A DNA stretch of 64,000 bases from Takifugu bimaculatus (Eukaryota; Chordata; Actinopteri; Tetraodontiformes; Tetraodontidae), in NCBI GenBank assembly GCA_004026145.2, contig CP034985.2:12847424-12911423 (forward strand), written 5' to 3'. Below, one piece after another: positions 13,122 through 30,133 of the stretch; the first letter of the stretch is position 1, and every line of letters begins with the position of its first letter. Both the position numbers and the translations under genes were made by a program. Under the pieces are notes generated by a model, which saw nothing but the letters and a program-made list of their open reading frames with translations, was not told the origin of the DNA and searched no databases.

Positions 13122-15635
13122 GACTCCCGTCTGAATCTAGTTTTATGACAATAAATAGAAGCTTGCACCTCTGCAAATGGAAACACGTCCATTCATGTCA
13201 CCCTGGTTTATTAGAATGAGCTCACTCCAAATTTAGAATATCTGTAGGGCTAAACCAGTCAGTGTGGTATCTCATGCACTTATGTGTGGGACGCCTAATG
13301 GCGCTGCTTTGAAGCAGGGTGAAGAGCCACTTATGGACTGATGACAAACGGTCCTGACCTTGGTCGAGCATCATCGCGCAGGAGCTGAAGACGCCTCAGA
13401 ATGAGCCCAGGAGGTGCGACTGCGCAGGTTACGCTTCTAAAAAGAGAATCAGTAAACCGAGGTTCCAGGATGTCTTCTCGCTGATCCCTCATTTGAATAT
13501 CCCCAATGTATTTCCATGGAAACGGAGCTCATAACAGACAAACAGTAAATTGCATAACATAATTACATGCTTCAGGTCCTGTGTTAATGAAGCTTTACCA
13601 ATAATTCTCCCAGATCTTGTTCAGTCACAGTCTGTAAGCAGAGCACATATAAAACCATGTTTATCCCAATACGTCTGCGGTTCTGCCACTTTCATCCGGC
13701 TTCCAGTTAAATTTAAAAACTCATCAACTGATGCCAATTTATTACGGGAAAAAACCAACCTCAAAATCAAAGTCTTTTACTCACATCGTTGGTGTTTGTT
13801 CCACCCTGAAGAATGACAATTAAAGGTTTGTGCATGGTTGTGTCGACGCATGAGAACGTGCACGTGTACAGTACTTACACGAGCCACGTCGGTGTGGGAG
13901 AGTGAGGTGACTGGATCCCCCGTGACTTCTCCATCTTTGGAGGCGTTCAATAACCGGATCCCCAGACAATTATCTGCTGGTTGTTTTTGAGAAACAACAT
14001 CTTCCTCATCCTCATCATCTTCATCATCATATAGAAATATTGTTTTACATCTGTAGAGTTTAGCAGCCTTTATCACATGGAACTGTAGATTGACTCTAAA
14101 AGATAGAGCAGTTATTTCCTCCCGTTATCATTGATTATGAATTGATGGTTTTGAACAGTGAGTCTGCACCCAGAGCAGCTGTTAGGAGAAGAGAAACACC
14201 CTCCAATCAGCCTCTGTATGATTGCAAAAGAGAATATCAATATAACAATCAGCGGAGAGCCAAGGTGAGACCCAGGAGACATTAGGCTGGAATCACTTTT
14301 ATTAAGAATCATTCTGCACCAAAAGTTTTCTGATTATTGACAAAATGTCTGGATTCAGTGTTGGTGCAGATTGTTCAATTGTTCACAAAATAACTTCCTC
14401 CTTTCCCCATTTTTGTGTTCTGTTTCTCAGGTTCTATTGTCCCTCGGGCTATAATTCATCTACATTTAGAGCTTTTGATCCATCAAGTCCACCTCCTCTG
14501 TAGTGAAAACGGGTCATTAACCAGACTATAGTTGAAAAACCATCTCCTCAAATCTAATTATCATTTAAAAAAGGTTTTAGCTGCTCTCCTGATAGCTGGG
14601 ACCACAAACAATCCCAGGTAATGAGCTGGATGTTCAAAGGCAGCCAGTTGTTCTGTTGCACAAGAGTAATTACAGAGAGACACAACTGGAGCTGTCCTCT
14701 ACTGGTTTATAGAACACAATGATGATGACCCTCACACTCGTGAATACATTTAAATCTAATTACTCCACGTGATACAGTTTATTATCGACTGTAGTCAAAT
14801 AATAAAGTCTCAGAATTGTTCAAAATGGTCATCAGAATAGACAATGGCCAACTGAAGCCAGTGCATCACGTCTGACACTGCCCCCCTCCCCTCCCCTCCC
14901 CTACCCTCAGCGCGGCCACATCCCGTCCTCCAAGAACTTTTGATCTTGACACACTTCTGGTTGAGTCTGAGTGAAACAGCGCTCCGCTGAATTATTTATA
15001 TGGAGCCGCGGATCGCCGGTGACATTTGCTCGCCTCGTCCCCCGGTAATCATCAGACAGCAGCCGCGAATCCCTCATCAGAGAGCCAGAAAGGTCAAGTG
15101 ATATTGATCTCGCTGTACAAACGCGTTCCGTATCGGCAGAGTCAAACTTCCGGGCGGCGGTCCTCGCGGGCGATCTGGGGCCATTTCGGGACTCGTAAAC
15201 AGACTTTTGTGACACCTGGAAAAGGTGTGGGAAAAGGTGAACTGGAGGCAGGACGGCGGTGGCAGGTTCAGCCCGTCAGGCAGCGGTGCGTAAAAGGCGC
15301 GCACAGGGGAGGAGACTGCTGGAGAGGCTGAGCCACGACGCAGCACGACGCGCTGCATCCACTGGTTGCTCCGCGACCCACCGAGCTCCTCTCAGCATCT
15401 TCGCAGCGCAGATAGAAGATTCCAGCCGGAGGAGATGGACAGAGGAGGGAGCGGGTGCGTTCACACGCGCAGGTTGGATGTGGACCAGATAGAAGGACAG
15501 CAAACGCAGCCTCGGGCAGCTCGTTTCTGACTGTTTTGCACTGGACTTTTTTCCGATGTGCGTTTTTCTCCGAGTCCACGATGCCACAGGTCCCTCCCTG
15601 GCGGGCGGCAGCACCTCGGTGACCACAGCGACATA

Positions 15636-18600
15636 ATGGCATGCAGGAGCGGCTGCTGCTGCGGCTCCACTCCGCTCAACGAGGATAACGCCAGGTTCCT
15701 GCTGCTGGCGCTCTTCATCATCGTCTACCTCCTGTGCGGAGCCGCCGTCTTCTCCGCGCTGGAGCAGCCCATGGAGCGGGAGGCCAAAGAGCGCTGGGCG
15801 CAGAGGTTCGAGCTCTTCAAGGAGAAGTACAACCTGAGCAAGAAGGAGCTCAACAACTTCCTGAGGAGCTACGAGGAGGCGAACGTGGCGGGCATACGCG
15901 TGGACACCATCAGACCCCGGTGGGACTTTACCGGAGCCTTTTACTTCGTGGGAACGGTGGTGTCAACTATTGGTGAGATGGGGAGATTTTTAAAAATGAT
16001 ACTGCTGCTGCTCTGTCTCATTCTAGAAGATAGGTTCGGTGGGTCATAAATATCAGCATCTGCTGTATTTTTGAAAATGGTTACATTTATTTCTCTTTTA
16101 GACTTCTATTTAGTGGTCATCCATCTTCAGTAAGGCTACACAAATGAAACATGTAAGCCAAATATGGACAGTTTATAACAGTTTTATGTCGAGTTAAGTT
16201 GCAGTTTGAAGCTGTTTAATGATTCAGCTGCACCTGACGGAAATAATCAGCTCAGACGGTCCACTTTCCCAAGATTTGTCTGTTATTTGTGTCCCTGTCA
16301 GTAGACAGAAACAGGCTTAACCACCTTGATTTTAAAACTATTGATCCTGTTTGGTGGCCGCCCTGCTTCCCAGGTCGATATGTTTTTCCTGGATTCTGTA
16401 TACTTCTGTCCATTAGGATGACGGCTCCTCCGATTAGACCTGTTGAAACGACTCCGTCCACCTGAACACTGCGTGTTTGCAATAGCTGGAAAGAAAAAAA
16501 ACTCCAAGTTGGAGCCCATTCTCCATTGGTTTTTCATTCCGTTCTGCTCAGCACTGCTTGAAATTTCTCTCCTAAGGCCTTAGAAGAGTTTCCCTCGGTG
16601 CTGATGCGGCTTGTAAGGGAAAATGAAAGTGTCACAACACCTGAAGCCTCCTCTCAGTTCTGCCAGGCCCACATAGAAGTGCTTTAATATCACTGTTAAT
16701 GCTTCTAAAGCCTGATCTTACTAAGGAATAAATGCATAAAGTTATAGATTCCAGGGCCTCAAGCTGCAAAATCCTTCATGCAACTCTGGATTTATGTGTG
16801 TGGGGTCACTAATGAATTCATTTTCCTTTTATGTAACCATTTCTCCTTATTTTGACCTCAAAGATCAAAAAGTTAAAGCAGGTGCTGAAGGCCAACAATG
16901 CAGACGGACGGTTCTACAGGACCCAGAAATAAAGGTTAAGTCCTTGTTATTAAGCTGCCAATTGAGAATATTTTGAATTTCTATATGCAGATTTTTTTTT
17001 CTCCAATCAGCTCCATCTCTATGGCAACACCCAAGCGGCCAACAGATAACATGATTACACCCATCAATCCTAGAACTGAACGAAATTACACACAGACCCT
17101 GATTTCCAAGATGAAAGTTCACGTCTGTCACAGACAGAACTCGGTGTCCAAGTGCATCAGTAAGGATAATGTAGAATAAAGAGCTGGCAGAGGAGTGCAC
17201 TGCAGCTCAGGCCTCGTGCACAGAGGATTTTCACTTTTTAAACGTGCTTATCTCTCCAATATTCTTACAGTGATTTGAACTCTTGCAAAAGTTCAACGCT
17301 GATGCTAGAATATTCTGCTTGTAACCATGGCAAACGTTCCATCTCTGCAGACACAGCACACTATTTTCTCACATTTGTGTGTATTTTTTCAACATAAACT
17401 CATCGACATAGCTTACGAGCAAGCTAAACGCTAATGAAGGAATAAGGTATCCGGCCCCATTAGTTAGAATCAAAGGTAATGTGGAGGTAATCACAGCTAG
17501 TTCTGTCTTGGTTGCGGTTCATATCTTGCACGCAGCGTTTAGCCTTTATTATTTTAGTGTGCCGACCGAGCTACAGAGTTAAAACATTCAACAACGTTGT
17601 CAGTGCAATAAAACAGAAGAGCAACGCTGGCAAATAGAACGTGCTTGGCTGAGCTTCAGCGTTAAATGAAGGGTGAACACCACTGAGATAGGCCAGGTCG
17701 ATACGGAGCGGCCACTCCGGCCACTGTCGCGATACACAACCCTCCAGCTTTTCCAGGTAGAAAATATTAAATGGGTTCCAATCACGGTGCAAATTATAGG
17801 CACCGAGATACAGAGCGGCCAGAGTCGGGGGTACTTATGCTTGGCAAACTGACACTGATTGCAGCAATATGCTTGGACCTCAGCTCTCAAAGCGTGACAT
17901 GCAGCGAGACGAGAGGACGTCACTAATGGCAACCTGGTGGTTGTTTGCGCTCTTTTTGCTCTGAAGAAGAGGAAAGCGGTAATAGGGGCGGTTTTAAAAG
18001 GAACTGCAAACAAAAACTGCCTTATTTACCTGCAGCTAGGGTACGATTATGAAATATAAGAACAGTTCCACACATAGAAGAGTTGTGTTACGTCTGTTGC
18101 TACACGTGATAAGCGGAGTTTAGCAGCTGTAGGCTGGAGGGCAAACATGAAACAGCTTGAATCTGAAACTCTGTGTCGCAGGGTTTGGGATGACCACTCC
18201 TGCCACCATCCCGGGCAAAGTCTTCCTGATGTTCTACGGTCTGCTCGGCTGTGCCGCCACCATTCTCTTCTTCAACCTCTTTCTGGAGCGCGTCATCACC
18301 GTCATCGCAGTGGTTCTCAAGTCGTGCCACAAGAGACGCCACAACAAAGCCGTCCTACCCCAGAACGGCCAGCAGCTTCCCCAGGGTGGTGGGGCGAGTG
18401 TTGCAGGGGGGAGCAGAGGAGGGAACAGGGGGGATCTGGCAGGCTGGAAGCCTTCAGTTTACTGTGTCCTGCTCATTCTTGGAGTGGCAGCCATCTTGGT
18501 GTCCTGCTGTGCCTCTCTCATGTACTCAGCAGCGGAGGGCTGGGGCTACCTGGACTCCCTCTATTTCTGCTTCGTGGCCTTCAGCACCATCGGGTTTGGG

Positions 18601-20156
18601 GACATGGTGAGCAGCCAGCGGGTTGCCTACGAAGGCCACGTCACCGCCGCCTACAGGGTCGGCAATTTCTTTTTCATCCTAACCGGCGTCTGCTGCATCT
18701 ACTCGCTCTTCAACGTCATCTCAATCATCATCAAGCAGGTCCTCAACTGGCTCCTCAGGAGGCTCGAGGCGCCCTGCCGTTGCTTTTTCACCAGCAGGGG
18801 TCACCACCCACACCGACACCCCAGACGGAACGTGGTGGCCCCGGGCCACCTCCGTACCCGTCGAGACCCCTCCATTGAGACGGACGCTGTCAACGATAGC
18901 GAGACTGACAATGGTCGAAGGATGTCTGGGGAGATGATCTCCATGAGGGATTTTCTAGCAGCCAACAAGGTGAGAGCCTGCAGAGCTGTGAGACGGTGGG
19001 ATGTTTTAATGCAAACACAGATAGTGGGAGTTTAGAGGCGTCCTTAAGCCCCTCTCCTGATTCAGAGAAGCTAAGGTGGCTTCTGGGGAACAAAAGACTC
19101 CATGATTGCATTTGCAGTTGCTACCAATAGTCCCAATAGGGCATGTCACAGTTGATGTATTCACATTTAAGGTCAAGAAATTGTTGGTTCAATTCTAAAT
19201 AACTTTCATTGGAGCATCACTGTTGCTCCCCAGATTACTTAAATGTGGAATTTAAACAACACCTCTGAATATTAATGGTCTTTCTGCATCACCATCGCAC
19301 CTTTATAAATCCACTCAGACACCCAAAGGTTCCACGTTTTCAGCTAGTAATCAACTGTTCAAGGTCAAGATCCTGTGCGATCAGGGTCCCCCAAATGAAA
19401 TCAAAAGATCTGAACTTCAGATTAATTAACTTAAGGGTTCTAACATTGAATTAAGTGCAGAAGGCACAATTAAGGTGCAAATGAAACCAAACAGATGACA
19501 CTAAGCTCTTGAGACAATTTATTACTATAACTGCAGCTGAAGGCAAATCAGCTCTGTCGCCCCCCTGTGGTAGGAGTAGTAAAGCTCATAAGCCCCTCCT
19601 CCAATTAGTTTTGGGTCATATTTTCTCTAGTTTATGGTAGTTTTTAATGCCCTTGAATTGTTAAAAGTCCTAAAAAAAATTTAATTTTTTTTTGTTTTAA
19701 CTTGAATTTGAATTTGTTACTGAATCCCATAGAAATGGAGCAAGAGATCACAAATTTTCAGGAATCTCTGATAAAATAGGGTATGGTTCCCTCCAGGTAC
19801 ATCGAGGATGATGTAATGGTTATGACTGTCACGAGTCTGACTGGATTATTTTCAGGCTACTCAGTTAAGTGGAGGCACCAAAGCAGAGGTGAAACACCAG
19901 CTATGAAATCAGACCTCCCCAGCACCCTGGCATCGTTACACTCTACAATCTGAGCATTTTCTCCTCTGTTGACTCGTTTGTGTCTCTTTCACGCCTGCAG
20001 GTCAACCTGGCAATTATGCAGAAGCAGCTCTCGGAGATGGCCATCGGGCATCCGCGTCAGTCCAGCTCCGGCTCGCGTCAGAATGGGTTCTCTGGAGGGG
20101 TGGGAGCCCTCGGCATCATGAACAACCGCCTTGCAGAGACGAGCGTGGACAGATAG
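15636..20156 (+). CDS. kcnk13: two-pore domain K+ channel subfamily K member 13 (THIK-1), 3 exons
   Basis: Coding exons: 15636-15972, 18182-18969, 20001-20156, giving 426 aa (human is 408). The product is a dimeric plasma-membrane background K+ channel of the halothane-inhibited THIK type. Visible parts are TM1 (about 20-42), first pore filter TIGFG (111-115), TM2 (about 121-146), TM3 (about 203-226), second filter TIGFGD (248-253), TM4 (about 272-297), and the family C-terminus ending NNRLAETSVDR. I chose ATG 15636 because MACRSG followed by LNEDNARF aligns with THIK N-termini; an upstream in-frame ATG (15558) adds unrelated residues. The N-terminus lacks the Arg-rich stretch of KCNK12 (THIK-2), which favours kcnk13. 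Intron 1 interrupts the first filter's glycine codon. A second intron lies at residue 375; human KCNK13 has two exons as I recall. The TM2-TM3 loop carries a Gly-rich insert (about 181-196). The a/b paralogue is undetermined. Confidence 0.95.
17600..18013 (-). other. unassigned open frame in kcnk13 intron 1, possible decayed retroelement
   Basis: An uninterrupted 137-codon minus-strand frame. A central stretch around YCCNQCQFAKHKYP loosely recalls the Cys-x2-Cys end of a retroelement integrase zinc-binding domain. No upstream HH pair, catalytic DDE residues or flanking repeats are visible, and the rest is unrecognisable. It may be a chance frame. Confidence 0.15.
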
Positions 20157-20838
20157 GAGAGGCGGAATGAGTCGTTTCATGCAGGACACAGTATGAAAGC
20201 AGAGATGAAACGGCCTCCTCGCACTGCAGCACACAATCAGATGCACAATGTCGGCAACGTGGTGACTGCAGCCAGGAAAACGTACACAGGCCATGTTTTT
20301 GTCATCACAAATCTTAGGATCTAATCTGGTTACTCTAGAAAATTTGCACTTCTGCTTCTTGAAATTAACAAATCACCTCTTCTCTATCAATCCAATGGTA
20401 TTGACTTGTTTTGTGAATATAAATAAACTTAGATGTGAACACTGGCTCTCATGCATAGAAAATGGAACCCTGGAGCTCTCTGTGCCCCAAATGTAGTTTT
20501 TTCTGCGGAGCTCTGTGCAGACCAGAATTCATGACTGGCTTCTTTTCCATCGACAGCAGGCTGTGAAACCGAACCCTTCTCCTGTCATTGATTAAGGAAT
20601 CATACTTTGCTGGAGTCTCACATCTGGATCACGCTTGGTGTGTTGGAATGTTCTCCCATGATGAATTCAGTTGCCATGGTGATTAAAACAGGCGGCCTGG
20701 AGCCCTTGGATTCAAGCTTTCGACCTGATGCACTACATGTTCCTTCCCACCAAACTGCTCATCGTAGTAGTTTGCAACAAGCCTCAGGCTGTACTTTTAT
20801 CTGTCACTGTAAAGGACATCAGCTTGGGAAATAGTTTC

Positions 20839-20844
20839 AATAAA
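20839..20844 (+). other. kcnk13 polyadenylation signal
   Basis: AATAAA lies 683 nt after the kcnk13 stop codon and is followed by a GT-rich stretch. An earlier AATAAA at 20422-20427 could serve a shorter 3'UTR. Confidence 0.55.
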
Positions 20845-20869
20845 ACTGCTGCCGCTTGGTTCTGTGTCT

Positions 20870-23650
20870 GATTAATCACCATTGATGTAGAATATGCAAA
20901 TACAGCAAGAGACTCGTGCCGACTCACTCCTGCACATCATTCACGAGTGCGGCTACACTACATTCCTTTTCCAATAGCATCTGCCTCAGTCGTTGTTTTC
21001 CTCCATTATGTAGACAAATAGAGGCCCAAATCTCCCCAAACAACCTCATTACAAACAAAGCAGACCCGATTCTCCAGCTCAATGGGTGGTATTCAGAGTC
21101 TGAGATGAAACCTATTTGGTGAAACTGCTGTTTACTCTGTGATTTGCTGCACATTATCCAAGCGCAGACGCAGATACTTTCACGCCGTGATGTTGTCCAG
21201 GCCTGTAGGTGGTTGGCATTAATGCGGACTAAATGAGTTGGATATGATTTCTGTAGCTCTTGTTTCCATAGAAAGCGCATTAAACGGGACAAAGGATGAG
21301 TCTGTTGATATAATCATGGGAAAGACGGCGGTTCGTACTGTGTTATGCTTGAATGCAGACATGCAAAGACAGAATGATTCACTTGTTTGTTTTGTGCAGA
21401 GGAAAGGGAAGCGAAATACAAACAGCTACAGTGTTGCTGACTGGTTTATACACCTCATCTGATCCTCCCCCTGGAGATATTTATTGCACGTTAAATTGGT
21501 GCAATTAATGCAAACTGCATTATCCATTAGCTTTTTTCAGCTTTTGCTGAATGAGTGGATGAAGGGTAAGGTACGCATGGACTTTCACTTCACAAGAATA
21601 TGCATGAGTTGTGCTAAACATTTTTGCTCATCAGTGATATTTCTAAGTTGCAAGTTCCAAGTAGCCAAATCTGCTGTTTGTATTCTGCAAAGGGGATCTG
21701 CTAATACCAGACAGAAAGGCTGAGGAACGCTCTCACTCTATGGCAACATTGCTCCACCACAGCCTGAGACCACAAGCTCACAACCAGGCTGTTTACCATC
21801 CAGCATGATTGACAGCTCTATTATAGGTTCTCTGTTATGTGCACTGTCATTGGCACCTCTGCTCCATTTGCAGTCATCTCCACATTTATCCTGCTATGAA
21901 TCTAATATGGTTTGGCAACGAGTTTGCATCTTCAGCTTAAATTATCAGTGAGCTCCAAATACTGCCATAAGGAGGTTATGTATTGTGAGATGGAACACAT
22001 CACTGGTGCACACTGGAACATACAATCTCCTGCATGTTCACCTTATTCACAATTGTATAATAAAAACAGATTTTCGTACATTTACCACCCCCTCTGCTTG
22101 TAACTTCAATCTGAACTTTTCATTCATTAAGAGCCAATAGAGAAACATTGTATTGTTGATCTCAGTTTAAAAAATATCTAAAAAAAAAAAAAAGCCTTAA
22201 TAAACGAGGAACACAAAATCCAACTCAAAGAAATCCCAAAACACACCAAATTCTCAAGATTCCTGCTGAAACCACCACAACCTTGCAACATCACTCTGGC
22301 CAAGAAGAGTGTGAAGGACTGGGCTTTTAGGTCACAGGTGATTGATAATGATGTGGGGCAGGTGAGCGGATGACACACGCAGAGCAGGTGGGTGGAGGTC
22401 AGGAGAACGAGGAGAGCTACACACAGCTGGGGAGAACCACAGGGGGGAGAGCTGAAGTGCAGAAAAACTGAGACAAGGCAAATTCCTAGTCAAGTCCTCC
22501 AGTACAGGTCTGTCAATAACTGATATCACTGATATGGCTGCCATGCAGTCAGGAGATCAGAATGGTAGTGAAGTAATACAGACATAATCTTACACCCCAA
22601 ACATGTGACTCATTTTAATACTGTGCACAGAATAATTATGGACAAAAATAGCTTAACCCGCCTTCACTCTTTGCTATGGAGACAGAATGTTATTTCAGTC
22701 AGAACACTCAGAAACACAAACTTTGATGATGCTGCCGTTCCTGCACATTAAAAACTGAAACCCTACCAATTAAGACTCAGATTATAATTCTGTACCCACA
22801 TGGCTCATGCTAGCACACTTTATTCAATTAACATCATTAAGTTAATCACAAAAAACTGTTGTGAAAAGATGTTTAGCTCCTAACTGCTGAAATGACTCAA
22901 ATAGAAAAGACTTATTTTTTCAGTTCGAATTAATTGTTTATCACCCATGAAAAAATATAGATCCATACTGTCATCAACACAGTTGTGAGGGACTGGAGTG
23001 AACAGACGCTTAAATCTAACATCCAGGAGGGTGCTGTTGTGATACTAATGTTCTTACTGAAGATAGAGCTTACAAATGCAATCATTTCTTGACCTTTCTC
23101 TTGTGTTAAAATATTATAAATGCAAAATTATTCACAGAGACTACTGTAATTCACACACTCCTCCTGGCTGCCAGTCAAGCTGCTAAGTTGTTCATCTGGA
23201 GCCAAACAGCATGATCTGTATTTGTCTCATATTATTGCTATTCTGATCCCCAGGAAGAACCTGGAGCAATTTGAAATATTAAAGTATCTTCCCTACTTGG
23301 ACACGCAGCAAATGACCACAAGTTGCTTACTTCCAAATTTGTTAAACGAAGATTTATTTTATACCGATATATTTTAGCCCAATGGGGTAATGTGTGCGCA
23401 ACTCGACTGCAGTGGGGGGATATATGTTAATAAAATTCAGTTGGAAAGCTTGATTTAAATCTCCAGTGACTGAAGACGGTTCCAAAGTATAAAATTAGTA
23501 CATGTACACTTTTAATACACTGAGTGACTTAGTTCAAAGGTTCAGCTGAAGTCTGTTTTGGAAATACTTAGGAAATAAAGACAAATGCATAGTTTGTACA
23601 TTGGTTCTTTTATGCTAAACTGTTCAAAATTAAAATATCTGACAATTCCT
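20870..23650. other. kcnk13-psmc1 intergenic spacer
   Basis: An AT-rich spacer with no supportable exon. It contains a possible retroelement remnant at 22196-22500. I see nothing else of note until the psmc1 promoter. Confidence 0.6.
22196..22500 (-). mobile_element. possible interspersed repeat (LTR-like remnant)
   Basis: Read on the minus strand, this segment has the flavour of teleost retroelement LTR sequence: a run of CACCTG motifs, a CTAAAAGCCC promoter-like block, then TTCACACTCTTCTTGGCCAG and a TTTATTAAGGC end. No clear termini or target-site duplication were found. The call rests on resemblance from memory, not alignment. Confidence 0.3.
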
Positions 23651-23726
23651 CGAGGTTGTCCTACAAGTGTTTATGTCGCGCGAATTTAGCTGCATATTTT
23701 TGTCGCCACCGCGTCGCCGTCCGCTG

Positions 23727-23734
23727 TGACGTCA
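23727..23734 (+). promoter_or_regulatory. perfect CRE (TGACGTCA) at the psmc1 start
   Basis: The palindromic cAMP-response element TGACGTCA lies 21-28 bp before the psmc1 ATG in a CpG-rich stretch. CREB/ATF proteins bind this sequence. Its closeness to the ATG implies that transcription starts very near it or that it lies in a very short 5'UTR. Confidence 0.6.
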
Positions 23735-23754
23735 TTTTCAAGCGACAGGCAACA

Positions 23755-28556
<4,802 letters not shown>

Positions 28557-28693
28557 CCGACACCTGTCTGTGGATGAGCGGGAGGAGGCAGCAGCCGTCG
28601 CCCCTCCAGAGAGTGTTTTGATATATTTTGCATGTCATGTGTTTAACCCTGCCCCCTCATTCTGTGTAAAAACAATGCATAAAAGGAGAGAAA

Positions 28694-28699
28694 AATAAA
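28694..28699 (+). other. psmc1 polyadenylation signal
   Basis: AATAAA lies 138 nt after the psmc1 stop, is followed by a GT-rich stretch, and gives a short 3'UTR. Confidence 0.75.
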
Positions 28700-29869
28700 T
28701 GTTAGTCTGTAGAAGGCTTTGGCCTTCTGGTTCTTAGAATATTCCAGAAGACCAAGGGGGCTCACACACATAGTTAACTAAAATGTCATTATTTAGAGGG
28801 AACATTTTCTTCCTCCTGCACTTAATATCTGCGTTAAACCCCAGCTAAGCTGCGTCTCGCTGCAGTCTGGACATCATTGATTTAATTCCTCTTGATGTGG
28901 AGCCTTGTGGAAGTGAGTGCTCAGCAGAAAGTGGCCCCGTACAGCAGGCATCAAAACCACGTTGCAGGGCCTGAATGAGCACGGAGCTGCTACTGCTGCT
29001 GTATCCCCCTTTGTAGAGAGTTGGGTGGGGGGCGACACTTGCTTTACTAAATGAGTCAGGCATTTCAACCTGCACATGCATGAAAGTACTTCGGAATTAG
29101 GCCTGATCTGTCTTATAAATCTCCCAGATCCTCAATAGTGTGGCTACAACAGGTTGAACTGGGCCTGAATCTGTGGAAAAGGACAACCACGTGTGTGTGT
29201 GTGTCAAGAAATTACCCTGTGTCTACTTATGTAACGGCCGTTTCTCCTGTTAAACGGGGCAAAACGAGCAAATTCAGCCGCACTGTCACGATTAGTTTCG
29301 GCAGATTAAGACGCCAACCAGCCCGACTCTCTTTAGTCTGCCAGCAGACGGAGCTGCAGAGACTTGCTCCGGCGGTGCCACATTAGCGGCGATCCCCGTT
29401 TAGGGCTGCTCTTCCTCAGCCGGAGAGGGGGAGGAAGGATGGATGGATGGATGACTTGCAGACAAATGGATTCACTTTAAAGCCCAGAAAGGAACATACA
29501 TAATGTGAATAATCTCCATGTCACATCATCCAACAACACTGTTAAACTCTCCAGAGATTTGATTATTTTTTAAATTGAAGAGACCTGGAGTCACATAAAA
29601 GAAGCCAAATACTGAATCTCTCCTCTCATTTTCCTATGCAGTTCAACAACACTCAGCAAGATGATGGGTAACAGTCAATTGCTACTTAAACTAGCAACAA
29701 TATAGCATTAGTTTGTATCGAATATGTCTATATCCTCCCTTTAAAATCGTTGCAATTAAATAAAAAACGACCCGGAAGGAGCAGAAACAAACATAACTAC
29801 GATGAACAAGCCCGCGAGCCACGGTCTGTCTCCACCACGTGATCTCTTCCTGGTTACGTGTGACCGTGT

Positions 29870-29883
29870 CCACTAGGTGGCGC
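29870..29883 (+). promoter_or_regulatory. CTCF-like motif (full core match)
   Basis: CCACTAGGTGGCGC matches the CTCF core CCASYAGRKGGCRS at all 14 positions. It lies between psmc1 and calm1 and points rightwards. Confidence 0.4.
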
Positions 29884-30133
29884 TTCCGGGAGATGGCTCG
29901 TGGCACAGGGTGCAGCATTCATCCGTATGACAACAGAGATCTGATTCACCCACTTCTGCGTCGTCATTCTGCCCTAAAGTTGCAGCCGTGCTGCATTCAA
30001 GAGACACCGTTAGCTACCTCAGCTGAACTCTATAAATCGTCTAATTTCATAAAAGTTAAGCACCGCGGTGTTGTAAATAAAAAAGCGCTGCTGTTTGGTT
30101 TAATCCACGAGAGTCTACCAGTGTAGGGAGCAG

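Larger units (their letters stand above)
1..15400. other. gene-free region upstream of kcnk13
   Basis: I see no coding exon here that I can support. Open frames are short, are created by (CA/TG)n repeats, or lack recognisable domains. The stretch holds most of the window's long dinucleotide repeats, one GAGT tetranucleotide array, a perfect 16-bp hairpin and two CTCF-like motifs, each listed separately. The last few hundred bases are GC-rich and lead into the presumed kcnk13 promoter and 5'UTR. In human, TDP1 and EFCAB11 lie beyond KCNK13, but I find no exons resembling them. Confidence 0.6.

Noticed and set aside
13777..14076. Acidic minus-strand frame (DDEDDEDEED)
   Set aside because: The acidic run comes from a short CAT/CTC repeat; nothing else supports a gene.
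15558..15635. N-terminal extension of kcnk13 from an upstream in-frame ATG
   Set aside because: The 26 added residues match nothing in THIK channels, whereas ATG 15636 gives a family-like N-terminus.
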